Assembly: GCF_030324495.1 (NCBI RefSeq)
Contig: NZ_JACAGN010000001.1
Coordinates: 62,001 to 126,000 of the forward strand
Reading direction: 5' to 3'
Length of the DNA: 64,000 nucleotides
Origin: Myroides sp. 1354
Lineage (GTDB): Bacteria; Bacteroidota; Bacteroidia; Flavobacteriales; Flavobacteriaceae
Part shown: positions 34,365-42,867 of the stretch, piece by piece
Numbering within the stretch: position 1 is the first letter of the stretch
Layout of the letters: each line of letters starts with the position of its first letter
Made by a program: the position numbers and the translations under genes
Notes under the pieces: model-generated
The model's input: only the letters and a program-made list of their open reading frames with translations
What the model was told of the DNA's origin: nothing
Database searches by the model: none

Positions 34365-35303
34365 CTATTCCTCTGTTTTGTGATTTTCCTTCTTAGAAGG
34401 CTTTAATTGCGCTGGATTATTCATTTCTGATACCTTAGCGCTTGCCGCAAAAGAAGTCACCATATTCGTTAGCATATCACTTGCTGCTGTAGGCGAATTT
34501 GGCAATAAGATTAGATTTGATCTTGAATCTGCACCAACTGCTTGTAATGTGTCATAGTGCTGTGTTACCACAATTAGAGCCGAAGCCTCTTGAGAGTTGA
34601 TTCCCACTTTATTCAATACATCCACACTTTCCACCAATCCTTGTGCAATTTCGCGACGTTGATCTGCGATCCCTTGCCCTTGTAAGCGTTTTGATTCTGC
34701 TTCTGCTTTCGCTTTGGCTACAATGCGAATTCTACTTGCTTCTGCTTCATACTCCGCTGCTACTTTCTCACGATCAGCAGCATTGATGCGGTTCATGGCA
34801 TTTTTCACCTGAATATCAGGGTCAATATCTGTAATTAATGTATTGATGATATCATAACCATAGGTTGTCATTGCTTCGTTTAATTCGCGTTTCACCGCTA
34901 CCGCAATATTGTCTTTTCTTTCAAAAACATCGTCCAAAATTAATTTAGGCACTTCCGCACGTACCACATCAAATACGTAAGAGGTAATTTGATCATGCGG
35001 GTATTCTAATTTATAGAAGGCATCATATACGCGATCTGCAATAACCTTAAACTGAACAGAAACTTTCAACTTAACAAAAACGTTGTCCTTCGTTTTAGTT
35101 TCAATCATCACATCCAACTGTTGAATACGCAAGTTTACAACTCCTGAAATACGATCCACGACAGGTATTTTTAACTGTAAACCCGAATGACGGATACTGT
35201 TGAACTTACCAAAGCGCTCTACAATAGCAGAAGATTGTTGTTTTACCGTGAAAAAACTCAAAAAGAGAACAATTAATACGGGTACAAGGAAAATTAAAAA
35301 CAT
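34365..35303 (-). CDS. SPFH/Band 7 (stomatin-like) membrane protein
   Basis: This 312-residue protein has an N-terminal membrane helix (FLIFLVPVLIVLFLSFFTV) followed by a PHB/SPFH domain (VERFGKFNSIRHSGLQLKIP, LRIQQLDVMIETKTKDNV, VVRAEVPKLILDDVFE) and a long Ala/Glu/Lys-rich coiled coil (about 185-225). Such QmcA/stomatin-like proteins organise membrane microdomains and bind membrane proteases. It is monocistronic; an NfeD partner is not present next to it. Confidence 0.92.
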   Translation of the reverse strand: MFLIFLVPVLIVLFLSFFTVKQQSSAIVERFGKFNSIRHSGLQLKIPVVDRISGVVNLRIQQLDVMIETKTKDNVFVKLKVSVQFKVIADRVYDAFYKLEYPHDQITSYVFDVVRAEVPKLILDDVFERKDNIAVAVKRELNEAMTTYGYDIINTLITDIDPDIQVKNAMNRINAADREKVAAEYEAEASRIRIVAKAKAEAESKRLQGQGIADQRREIAQGLVESVDVLNKVGINSQEASALIVVTQHYDTLQAVGADSRSNLILLPNSPTAASDMLTNMVTSFAASAKVSEMNNPAQLKPSKKENHKTEE

Positions 35304-35335
35304 AACAATATTTATTTATTAGTAGGTTAAAATAC

Positions 35336-35363
35336 AAAAAAATCCCCATTACTGGAGATTTTT
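35336..35363 (-). terminator. Rho-independent terminator of the lipoprotein gene at 35368
   Basis: On the minus strand AAAAATC-T-CCA, loop GTAA, TGG-G-GATTTTT forms a stem with one mismatch, followed by T residues. Confidence 0.6.
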
Positions 35364-35367
35364 CTTT

Positions 35368-36108
35368 TTATTGCTTATCAAATTGTAATTCTACTTCTAC
35401 CAAAGCAAGCATGGCTGGTGGTAAACTAGAAGCTAAATCCGGTACTAAAATTGGAATCAAAGCAGCAAATTGATCCCCTTTTGCTTTAATCGTAAACTTA
35501 TCTGCTGTCAGTGAAGTTACATTAACTTTCATCACTTGATCAAATAAAGTAAATGTCAATACTTTGGTTGATTCATTGAATGACCAAGTTGTTCCAGTCG
35601 TTGAAACGACACAACTGTCATCGTGATAGTTAAACTTAACTGTTGCCGAGTTATCGAAAATTAGAGTATCGTCTTCACAATTTTCTTTTTTAGGATAAGG
35701 CATCGAAATAGGATCTCCCATAGGTAAACTAACGTTTACATGAATTGGAACCCAAGTATTAACCAAAGAAATATCTGCCACTGCTTTTTTTACTTCCATC
35801 GTAATCTCATTACTCTTGTTATAGCCGTCTTTCTTTGCTACTACTTTATATGTGCCTGCTTCTGCAAAAGTAAACGGATTGGTTGCTGGTTTTCCATTCA
35901 CCTCAATTTGAGCCCCTTCAATTACCTCTGTACCAACTGTAACAACAAAAGTTACCTCACTATTTACGGTTACATCAGTACCATTAAGAGAAGCTAAAAC
36001 TAAGGTTTTTAATTGTTGTTGTTCTGAACTATTATCGTCACTGCCACAGGAAACAGTTCCCGCAAGAACTAAGGCAAGCAATGAAAAGGATAAAATTACT
36101 TTTTTCAT
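35368..36108 (-). CDS. Outer-membrane or surface lipoprotein with Ig/PKD-like and lipocalin-like regions
   Basis: The 246-residue protein starts with a lipoprotein signal peptide ending in LAGTVSC, and the +1 to +5 residues GSDDN resemble the Bacteroidota lipoprotein export signal. Residues 35-105 look like a small Ig-like domain (VTVNSEVTFVVTVG, FTFAEAGTYKVVAKKDGY). The rest (VNTWVPIHVNV, WSFNESTKVLTFTLFD) resembles lipocalin-like domains of Bacteroidota lipoproteins. No function is assigned. Its promoter is the best-formed in the window. Confidence 0.8.
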   Translation of the reverse strand: MKKVILSFSLLALVLAGTVSCGSDDNSSEQQQLKTLVLASLNGTDVTVNSEVTFVVTVGTEVIEGAQIEVNGKPATNPFTFAEAGTYKVVAKKDGYNKSNEITMEVKKAVADISLVNTWVPIHVNVSLPMGDPISMPYPKKENCEDDTLIFDNSATVKFNYHDDSCVVSTTGTTWSFNESTKVLTFTLFDQVMKVNVTSLTADKFTIKAKGDQFAALIPILVPDLASSLPPAMLALVEVELQFDKQ

Positions 36109-36130
36109 AAAATCATTTTTAGTTAACCCT

Positions 36131-36158
36131 CAAATATACAATTTATTATCTATTACAA
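36131..36158 (-). promoter_or_regulatory. Bacteroidota-type promoter for the lipoprotein gene
   Basis: On the minus strand TTG (36158-36156), a 17-base spacer and TATATTTG (36138-36131) match the TTG-N17-23-TAnnTTTG consensus, 23 bases before the start codon. Confidence 0.6.
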
Positions 36159-36186
36159 TTAGAAGAAAATTAACTAAAAATATTAT

Positions 36187-36702
36187 TTATTTAACAAAAT
36201 TAAAATGAACAAACAAAAGTTCGCCTGCTCTAGCTTCTAACTCTTCTACTTCTGGTATATACACTTTCAACTCGTCCACTACAATACTCAAGGGAATGGA
36301 AACTTGAAGTTCATTACTTGATTTGTGTAATAGTATACTTTTAAATTCGCGCTTATCTTCTAAGATTACACCTAATTCCTCTAATTTATGGTACCATTTG
36401 AAGTCAATCGTCTTCAATTGCCCTTGCGAAAGAAAGGTTTTAAATTGTCCCGTATAATCTTGATTCAACACAAGAATATCTTGTGTTCCTGTGGGCTGCA
36501 AACTCGTGTATTTTTTGTCTAATACTACGGATCCTAGCAAGGGTTTGACTTCAATAGATTCTGGTTTCCATTCGCCAATTAGGTGTTTTTGGATAAACTT
36601 CGTCCACTCTTTTTCGGCTCGATCTGCAGTATCATTATCATTGCTAGTACAGGCAATACACAGTAAGAGTACGCCAATCAAAATAGCCAACCTTTTTTTC
36701 AT
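36187..36702 (-). CDS. Small lipoprotein, lipocalin-like
   Basis: The 171-residue product has a lipoprotein signal (LIGVLLLCIAC, then TSNDND, an acidic export-signal-like stretch). The mature part begins with HLIGEWKPESIEV, reminiscent of lipocalin-like domains, where a conserved GxW lies near the N-terminus, followed by alternating beta strands. It lies 78 bases upstream of the other lipoprotein gene on the same strand and may share a role with it. Function unknown. Confidence 0.75.
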   Translation of the reverse strand: MKKRLAILIGVLLLCIACTSNDNDTADRAEKEWTKFIQKHLIGEWKPESIEVKPLLGSVVLDKKYTSLQPTGTQDILVLNQDYTGQFKTFLSQGQLKTIDFKWYHKLEELGVILEDKREFKSILLHKSSNELQVSIPLSIVVDELKVYIPEVEELEARAGELLFVHFNFVK

Positions 36703-36745
36703 GCTGTTTTTACTTTATGTGATTAAAATTACACATTATTTTTAA

Positions 36746-36778
36746 CAAAAAAGAGAGCTAAAATTAGCTCTCTTTTTT
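36746..36778 (-). terminator. Rho-independent terminator of gltX
   Basis: Arms GAGAGCTA and TAGCTCTC around a 4-base loop, with T runs on both sides; on the minus strand the hairpin begins right at the gltX stop codon. Confidence 0.85.
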
Positions 36779-38289
36779 TATATTGTTGCAATTGCTTGCT
36801 TGATTCGCTTCAGCGTTTCTTCTTTTCCGATTAATTCAATAATTTGAAATAAATCGGGTCCTTTTAACTCCCCAACGACACATATGCGTAGCGGTTGCAT
36901 GACTTTGCCCATTCCCACGCCTTGTTCGTTGATCCAATCTTTCACTTCTTTTTCAATTGTACTCGCTTCAAAAGCCTCAATTTTTTCAATGACTTGAGCC
37001 ACTTGTTCCATTAATCCAGCCGTGTCTTCTTTCCAGTTCTTCAATGCTTTTGGATCGTAAACTCCTGGTGCTTGGAAGAAGAAATCACTCAATTCAAAGA
37101 AATCTGAAACAAAAGTTGCGCGTTCTTTGATTAAACCAACGACTTGCTCTACATAAGCTTCTTCTACTTGAATTCCCTTTTCTTTTAAGATTACTTGGAA
37201 GGCTTGTGCTAGATCTGCGTCTTTTTGCTGTTTTAAATAGTGCTGATTGAACCATTTGTTCTTTTCTGGGTCAAACTTAGCTCCTGCTTTATGCACGCGT
37301 CCTAGGTCAAATTTTGCCACTAACTCATCCAAAGAGAAAATTTCTTGATCTGTTCCGTCATTCCATCCTAACAAAGCCAAGAAGTTCAACACGGTTTCTG
37401 GGTAGAATCCCTTTTCGCGGTATCCTGACGATTTTTCACCAGAAATTGGATCTTGCCAATCCAGTGGAAATACAGGGAATCCCAATTTATCTCCATCGCG
37501 TTTTGACAATTTACCATTTCCTACTGGTTTCAAAATCAAAGGTAAGTGTGCAAATTGAGGTGCTTTCCATCCAAACGCTTTGTACAACAATTCGTGTAAA
37601 GGAAGAGAGGGTAACCATTCTTCTCCACGAATTACGTGAGAAGTTTCCATTAAATGGTCATCCACAATATTCGCTAGGTGATAGGTTGGCATTCCATCGC
37701 TCTTAAATAGCACTTTATCGTCTAATAAATTGGTTTCAAACTTGATATCACCGCGAATAATATCGTTCAACAACAGGGTTTCACCTACTGGTGTTTTAAA
37801 GCGGATAACATAAGGTGTCTCAGCAGCAATCAATTGACTCACCTCTTCTTTTGACAAATTCAAAGAGGTTTTTAATTGTTCTCTGTTGCTGTGGTTATAG
37901 ATAAACGTTTGCCCAGCTTCTTCTGCTTTTTTGCGCAATTCGTCTAATTCTTCTGCTGTATCAAAAGCATAGTACGCCCATCCTGTTTCAATCAACTGGT
38001 CTGCGTATTGCTTGTATAAATCTTTGCGTTCACTCTGTCTGTAAGGTCCAAACTTTTCGTTTTTTCCCATTGTTTCATCTGGAGAAATACCCAACCATTC
38101 CAATGCTTCTAGAATATAGGCTTCTGCTCCTGGCACAAATCTGTTTTGATCAGTATCTTCAATTCTCACATAGAAAACACCGTTATTCTGTTTAGCAAAT
38201 AAATAATTAAATAATGCTGTTCTAACACCACCAATGTGTAATGGTCCTGTAGGACTAGGTGCAAAACGCACGCGAACTTGATTAGCCAT
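36778..38289 (-). CDS. gltX: Glutamyl-tRNA synthetase
   Basis: GltX attaches glutamate to tRNA-Glu. The 503-residue class I enzyme has FAPSPTGPLHIGG (HIGH at 18-21), VRIEDTDQNR, DGMPTYHLANIVDDHLM, HVIRGEEWLPS and KLSKRDG at 260-266, followed by an all-helical anticodon-binding domain. Length and motifs are standard. A TAnnTTTG box precedes the start and a terminator overlaps the stop, so the gene is transcribed alone. Confidence 0.97.
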   Translation of the reverse strand: MANQVRVRFAPSPTGPLHIGGVRTALFNYLFAKQNNGVFYVRIEDTDQNRFVPGAEAYILEALEWLGISPDETMGKNEKFGPYRQSERKDLYKQYADQLIETGWAYYAFDTAEELDELRKKAEEAGQTFIYNHSNREQLKTSLNLSKEEVSQLIAAETPYVIRFKTPVGETLLLNDIIRGDIKFETNLLDDKVLFKSDGMPTYHLANIVDDHLMETSHVIRGEEWLPSLPLHELLYKAFGWKAPQFAHLPLILKPVGNGKLSKRDGDKLGFPVFPLDWQDPISGEKSSGYREKGFYPETVLNFLALLGWNDGTDQEIFSLDELVAKFDLGRVHKAGAKFDPEKNKWFNQHYLKQQKDADLAQAFQVILKEKGIQVEEAYVEQVVGLIKERATFVSDFFELSDFFFQAPGVYDPKALKNWKEDTAGLMEQVAQVIEKIEAFEASTIEKEVKDWINEQGVGMGKVMQPLRICVVGELKGPDLFQIIELIGKEETLKRIKQAIATI

Positions 38290-38309
38290 TTTGATTCATT
38301 ATATTTTTA

Positions 38310-38317
38310 CAAAGATA
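38310..38317 (-). promoter_or_regulatory. Putative -7 element of the gltX promoter
   Basis: The minus strand reads TATCTTTG, matching TAnnTTTG, 21 bases before the gltX start codon. No -33 TTG at the usual spacing. Confidence 0.45.
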
Positions 38318-38391
38318 CTACAACTATCGTTTTTATAAAGTTGTAAGACCTTTAAAATCATTTATAAATTTTTAACCCTTTGTTTTTATTC

Positions 38392-39690
38392 TTACTGCAC
38401 TCGTTTGTCGATAAATGTAATGGGTTTTCTGCTTAATGCATTAAAAACAATCGGTTGTAAAATTTCCATTGCTTCAAACACCACTTGGGGAGTGACTCTT
38501 AATTTAGCGCGAAACGTATCTTTGATGTGTTTCATAAACTCATTGGAGGTATCCAAACTAACAATGCGAATGACGATTTCATCGGTTCCAATATCGTTGG
38601 TTTTCACTTCCACTAAATGCATTTGAATTTCTTTAAACGCAGATAGCATATCGTGTATCGCTGGTGGATAAAAGGTTGTTCCCTTGTATTTGATCATGTG
38701 CTTTTTGCGTCCTTCCACAGGTCCTAAACGGTAGGAATTACGCCCACATGAACAAGCGGCTGTATGTTTACGCACCATATCTCCCGTTTTGAAACGCACC
38801 AAGGGAATTCCCTCAACGCCTAAGGTGGTAATGACCAATTCTCCCAATTCACCTTCTTGTACTGCTGTATTGGTTTCATCCAAAATCTCGGTAATAATCA
38901 ATTCCGGAATCACGTGTCCTCCTTGATGGTATTGACATTCGGTAAAAGCGGCTCCCATCTCTGTTGAGGCATAGGTCGAAAATAGCTCCAAAGGCCATTT
39001 TTCCAAAATGCGATTGGCGAGAATACTCGGCTGTAAATCGGCGGTGCGAAGGGCTTCCCCAATGCAGATAACACCTTGAACGCTGCTGTTTTTATAATCA
39101 ATCCCTACTTTTTCTGCATAATCAATGAGTTTCAATAAGAAGGAAGGTACGCCAATCAAGTATTTCGGTTGGTATTTTAGGATTGAATCCCACTGTAATT
39201 GCGGAATTCCCGCACCAACGCGAATTACACCAGCACCCAATTTTCGCAAGCCTAAGAAATAAGCTAACCCCGCCATAAATCGTCGGTCAATGGTTGTCAT
39301 CAGTTGAACCGTATCTCCTTTTTGAACGCCAGCAATAGTAAAAGAGGTGGCTTCATTAAAGGCCAATCGCTCTAAATCTTTATCTGTCAATCCAAACGTA
39401 ACAGGATCTCCTAACGTACCAGATGTGGTGGCATAGTCAATGATTTGCGTCTTATCTACACAAAAGAAATCATCGTTGTTCTTTTGTAAATCGTCTTTGG
39501 TTATCAAAGGCAATAAAGCGATGTCCTCCAAGGTTTGAATCGCTGAAAGATCCACTTGTTGCTCTTGGTATAATTGCTTATAAAAAGGCGAATGTTGGGT
39601 TACATAGAGCAGTACTTCTTTGAGTTTCTGCTCTTGAAAATGTTTTATCTCATCAACGGATTGATACATGACTGACGAATTTAGTTCCAT
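38392..39690 (-). CDS. PaaK-like (phenylacetate-CoA ligase family) adenylate-forming enzyme
   Basis: This 432-residue ANL enzyme should activate an aryl or acyl acid. It has the N-terminal block YVTQHSPFYKQLYQE, the ATP loop YATTSGTLGDPVTFGLT near residue 86, CIGEALRTAD, FSTYASTEMGAAFTEC, PLVRFKTGDMVRKH and the hinge GPVEGRKKHMIKYKG, typical of PaaK-like ligases. As the downstream end of the pigment cluster it is a candidate for activating the aromatic starter or the finished polyene acid. It overlaps the C45 protein gene by 10 bases. Substrate unproven. Confidence 0.85.
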   Translation of the reverse strand: MELNSSVMYQSVDEIKHFQEQKLKEVLLYVTQHSPFYKQLYQEQQVDLSAIQTLEDIALLPLITKDDLQKNNDDFFCVDKTQIIDYATTSGTLGDPVTFGLTDKDLERLAFNEATSFTIAGVQKGDTVQLMTTIDRRFMAGLAYFLGLRKLGAGVIRVGAGIPQLQWDSILKYQPKYLIGVPSFLLKLIDYAEKVGIDYKNSSVQGVICIGEALRTADLQPSILANRILEKWPLELFSTYASTEMGAAFTECQYHQGGHVIPELIITEILDETNTAVQEGELGELVITTLGVEGIPLVRFKTGDMVRKHTAACSCGRNSYRLGPVEGRKKHMIKYKGTTFYPPAIHDMLSAFKEIQMHLVEVKTNDIGTDEIVIRIVSLDTSNEFMKHIKDTFRAKLRVTPQVVFEAMEILQPIVFNALSRKPITFIDKRVQ

Positions 39691-41348
39691 TTTCTCTTTA
39701 TTTTTTTGAGGTATTTCTTTATTTCTTCTAAAGCTTGGACAGTCGTGACTTCTTTGGTCAAAGCTTGTTCAAACGCTTCTTGGGCTTTTTGATATTCCTT
39801 TTGGTTGTAATAGTATACTCCTGAGCGGTAATACACCAACCAATAGTCTGGATTCAGCTGCTGATAAGCTTTGATTGTAGCTGTATCGACCTTCTCCTTT
39901 GCCTTAATTTTTTCTTCCATTAAGCGATTTTCCTTTCTGAATGCTTCATAATTGGCATACGCCTGAGTGTGGACAAAAGGGTCTTCACTTATTGTTAGGC
40001 TATCAATGGCGTAAGATTGCACTTCTTCAAAGGTATTCGAAAAAATGGTATTGAGATCATAAGCCACAAATTCACCCAATTGATACGGATTAGAAGAGAC
40101 CCACACTAATCGTTTTTCAGGTTGAAAAATAATACCGTGATGGGCGAGGAGTTGATTCAACGCTTTCTCGTTGCCATAGCCCAATGCCTTTTGATCTAAT
40201 CCTTCTGTATTGCGCAGCAGATGTGCCATTTTCAGCGGAGACAATTGACGCTCCTCATCCACAATTTCTTTTATCTTATCCCAGCGGTATTGGGAATGAC
40301 TTTCTTCTATCTGCTTGCGGTTTCGCTTGTCTTGAGCAAAAGCTTCACTCTGGAAGTGATTGGAGCAAATAACAGTAGAGACATTCGGCATATCATAAAC
40401 TCCAAAGTTTTTAGGTGCTATTTCGATAATCACTGCTTTTTTATCTTGCGCACTCCCTACTAAAATAGATTCTGAAACGAAGACTTCTTTTTTTTCAGCA
40501 ATCGCAATCGCTTCTTCTATATTGGCAGCATATTGTAAAATTTCTCGTGCAACCACGGAAATCGGTGTTTTTGCTTTTAAGGGTATAGCCGATTTACCTG
40601 CATTTAAGGTTACGGTTAGTCCTTCTTGATTCATTCCTGAAACCACACCAGTCATTCCTCCCCAAGTAACAGACATAAAGGCATGTCCATGATTGGGTTT
40701 GACAAAAGCAATAATTTTATTTTCTGCAAATTCATCTCCTGCATAGAAATCAAAATTACGCCCAATAAGCAAACCTCCATCTTCAGAATGCTCCCCCCAT
40801 ACGGCTAAAGAGGAACACCCCACTAAAGCCAAATCTTGAAAGGCATGCCCGATATCATGTGCTCCGTGTAGATACAGATTTCGGTGATAAGCATCTCCTA
40901 GATAAGCAAAGCGATCGGTTGCATAGTGAGAGAGGCCGTAAATTTCGGTTTTAAATTCTGCTGGGATATAGCGATATAGATGTCGGTTGTAAAATTTGAG
41001 CATTTTTACCAACATTTTTTGCTTAAAAGCAGAAGGTACAAATTCTTCTACCTTGGCAAAAAACACGGTTTCTTGTTTTTGATAGAGCTGTTGGGTCAGC
41101 GCCCCAGTTTGTAGTCCAATTTGATAGGGATCTCCTTGTACATAGAGCTCCCAAAGTTTTTGTTTATTTTGATAGAGATACGCTTGTGTGGTAATCTTTA
41201 AAGAGTCCGTATCATAGGACAATCGCGGTACCAACGTATCGTATTGCTCAATAGAAGGGAAATCTCGAAGTCCTTTTTTAATTCCACAATTAGCAACCAA
41301 TACAGCAAGTAGAATTACAGATACTAAGCTATATATGTGGTGCTTCAT
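39681..41348 (-). CDS. C45-like Ntn-hydrolase / acyltransferase with C-terminal TPR, probably membrane-anchored
   Basis: This family includes acyl-CoA:6-aminopenicillanate acyltransferases, which self-process before a Cys nucleophile. The 555-residue protein has a hydrophobic N-terminus ending in VLVANC (Cys21, a non-canonical lipobox). Its Ntn core contains LVGCSSLAVWGEHS (putative nucleophile Cys178), LIGRNFDF, WGGMTGVVSGMNQEGL and ICSNHFQSE. The last 100 residues contain a TPR-like repeat (YRSGVYYYNQKEYQKAQEAFEQAL). Similar genes accompany flexirubin-type clusters. It may transfer or hydrolyse an acyl group of the pigment in the periplasm; that is inference. Confidence 0.78.
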   Translation of the reverse strand: MKHHIYSLVSVILLAVLVANCGIKKGLRDFPSIEQYDTLVPRLSYDTDSLKITTQAYLYQNKQKLWELYVQGDPYQIGLQTGALTQQLYQKQETVFFAKVEEFVPSAFKQKMLVKMLKFYNRHLYRYIPAEFKTEIYGLSHYATDRFAYLGDAYHRNLYLHGAHDIGHAFQDLALVGCSSLAVWGEHSEDGGLLIGRNFDFYAGDEFAENKIIAFVKPNHGHAFMSVTWGGMTGVVSGMNQEGLTVTLNAGKSAIPLKAKTPISVVAREILQYAANIEEAIAIAEKKEVFVSESILVGSAQDKKAVIIEIAPKNFGVYDMPNVSTVICSNHFQSEAFAQDKRNRKQIEESHSQYRWDKIKEIVDEERQLSPLKMAHLLRNTEGLDQKALGYGNEKALNQLLAHHGIIFQPEKRLVWVSSNPYQLGEFVAYDLNTIFSNTFEEVQSYAIDSLTISEDPFVHTQAYANYEAFRKENRLMEEKIKAKEKVDTATIKAYQQLNPDYWLVYYRSGVYYYNQKEYQKAQEAFEQALTKEVTTVQALEEIKKYLKKIKRKWN

Positions 41349-42867
41349 CTCGATATTGATTTAATTTTTGCGTTAGAATTTCTCGATCAATCATCTCCAT
41401 ACAGGTCACAAAGGCACCAATGGTTACCCCCATTATTCCGTGCATGCGCACATTTTGCCCACTAAAAAACAAATTGCCAATTTTGGAACGAGGAGAAATA
41501 AAAGTTTTCATCGGACTATTTGCATCCTTAATGAATCCATACATATTTCCTTTTTCTGACCCGATAAAATCGCGATAGGTTAGTGGGGTTGAGGTATACA
41601 TCCCTTGAATAGCCTCGCGAATCCCTGGATATATTTGCTCCAGCTTTTGAAGGAGTAATTCTGCCTTTTCTGCTTTAAATTGTTCGTAAGCGTCATTGCG
41701 TTGTTCTAAATTTTTGATGGTGGACACATTATGGGTGTGTTCCCATTGCTCTACTTCTGAGAAATCCATATAAGTCATGGCTGTCATACTATCCGCAAAA
41801 GTTTGCTCTGAATGACTTGCATTCATAGAGGCTACCACTAAATTTGGCCAAGCTGACGTACACTTCCCATTGGTATCCCAAATATCTTCCATGCTGTTAT
41901 AATGATAGATATTGTTGTTGTGATAGGGAAATTGATCTTTTTTAAAGACAATGTACAAGGAAAAAACCGACGTCACTTCCTCTAAACTCATGATGCGTTT
42001 AACAAAAGGTTTGGAAAAGTGATTGGGTCCCACCATGCGAATGGTTTGTTTTAAATTTATATTGGAAATAAACTGTTCTCCTTTAAAAATTTTACCTTCT
42101 TTGGTTTTACACGCTGTAATCTTTTCTCCGTCAAATTCGAAATCGATCACTGCTGTGTTTTTATGTACTTCTCCGCCGTATTTTTTTAATTCAGCAATGA
42201 GTAGTTTACTAATCTGACTCCCCCCATTGATACAACGCCAAGCACTTTGAATGTACGAATTCACGGTTAATGCATGTACATACAATGGCGTTTTCTCTTT
42301 GTTGGCTACATAGAGGAAATTAGATCCTACTAGCACCCCTTTGAGTCGCTCATTGGTTGTAATTTCATCTAAAAAATCACACAGTTTATAAGAGACAATT
42401 TGATCGTTATACCCAGTTCCTTGCTCAAGGTTATACATGGGAAAACTATCGCAAATGGTTTGAATCTTTTCTACATATTGGCGCAATGCTTGTTCTTCCT
42501 CCGGGAAGTGTACCAGTAATTGCTGTACAAAATTTTCATATCCTTGTCCATGGGGGTATTGAATCATTTCATCGCCAAAAGAGATCAAATCATATCCATT
42601 GGGATCCATTTGCTTCAATTTTAGCTTGTCCATAATGCCTAAATAGGAAAAGTACTTGTATAAATTTTGTCCTTGTTCCAATCCTCCGATATAGTGTACG
42701 CCTGTATCAAAAATGGATTTCTCTCTGGAAAAGGTCTGCAGATTTCCTCCATATTGGTTATTTTTTTCCAATACGCATACTTTCTTGCCTTCTTTGGCAA
42801 GAATAACCGCAGAGGCCAATCCTCCAATACCACTTCCAACAATGACTACATCATATTTATTTTCCAT
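41329..42867 (-). CDS. FAD-dependent oxidoreductase, phytoene-desaturase (CrtI)-like
   Basis: The 512-residue flavoprotein has the dinucleotide-binding motif VGSGIGGLAS at 10-19 with Glu34 downstream, GGNLQTFSREKSIFDTGVHYIGG, and a C-terminal FAD motif region (NLFFSGQNVRMHGIMGVTIGA). This is the layout of CrtI/retinol-saturase-like enzymes that introduce or saturate C=C bonds or oxidise lipids. Within a pigment cluster it could tailor the polyene or ring. Carotenoid genes such as crtB are absent, so true phytoene desaturation is unlikely. It overlaps its neighbours by 20 and 11 bases. Confidence 0.85.
   Translation of the reverse strand: MENKYDVVIVGSGIGGLASAVILAKEGKKVCVLEKNNQYGGNLQTFSREKSIFDTGVHYIGGLEQGQNLYKYFSYLGIMDKLKLKQMDPNGYDLISFGDEMIQYPHGQGYENFVQQLLVHFPEEEQALRQYVEKIQTICDSFPMYNLEQGTGYNDQIVSYKLCDFLDEITTNERLKGVLVGSNFLYVANKEKTPLYVHALTVNSYIQSAWRCINGGSQISKLLIAELKKYGGEVHKNTAVIDFEFDGEKITACKTKEGKIFKGEQFISNINLKQTIRMVGPNHFSKPFVKRIMSLEEVTSVFSLYIVFKKDQFPYHNNNIYHYNSMEDIWDTNGKCTSAWPNLVVASMNASHSEQTFADSMTAMTYMDFSEVEQWEHTHNVSTIKNLEQRNDAYEQFKAEKAELLLQKLEQIYPGIREAIQGMYTSTPLTYRDFIGSEKGNMYGFIKDANSPMKTFISPRSKIGNLFFSGQNVRMHGIMGVTIGAFVTCMEMIDREILTQKLNQYRDEAPHI

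Noticed and set aside
41329..42867. Carotenoid biosynthesis (phytoene desaturase)
   Set aside because: The CrtI-like fold is present, but no crtB, crtY or crtZ is nearby and the surrounding genes are ACP-dependent; a tailoring enzyme is more likely.
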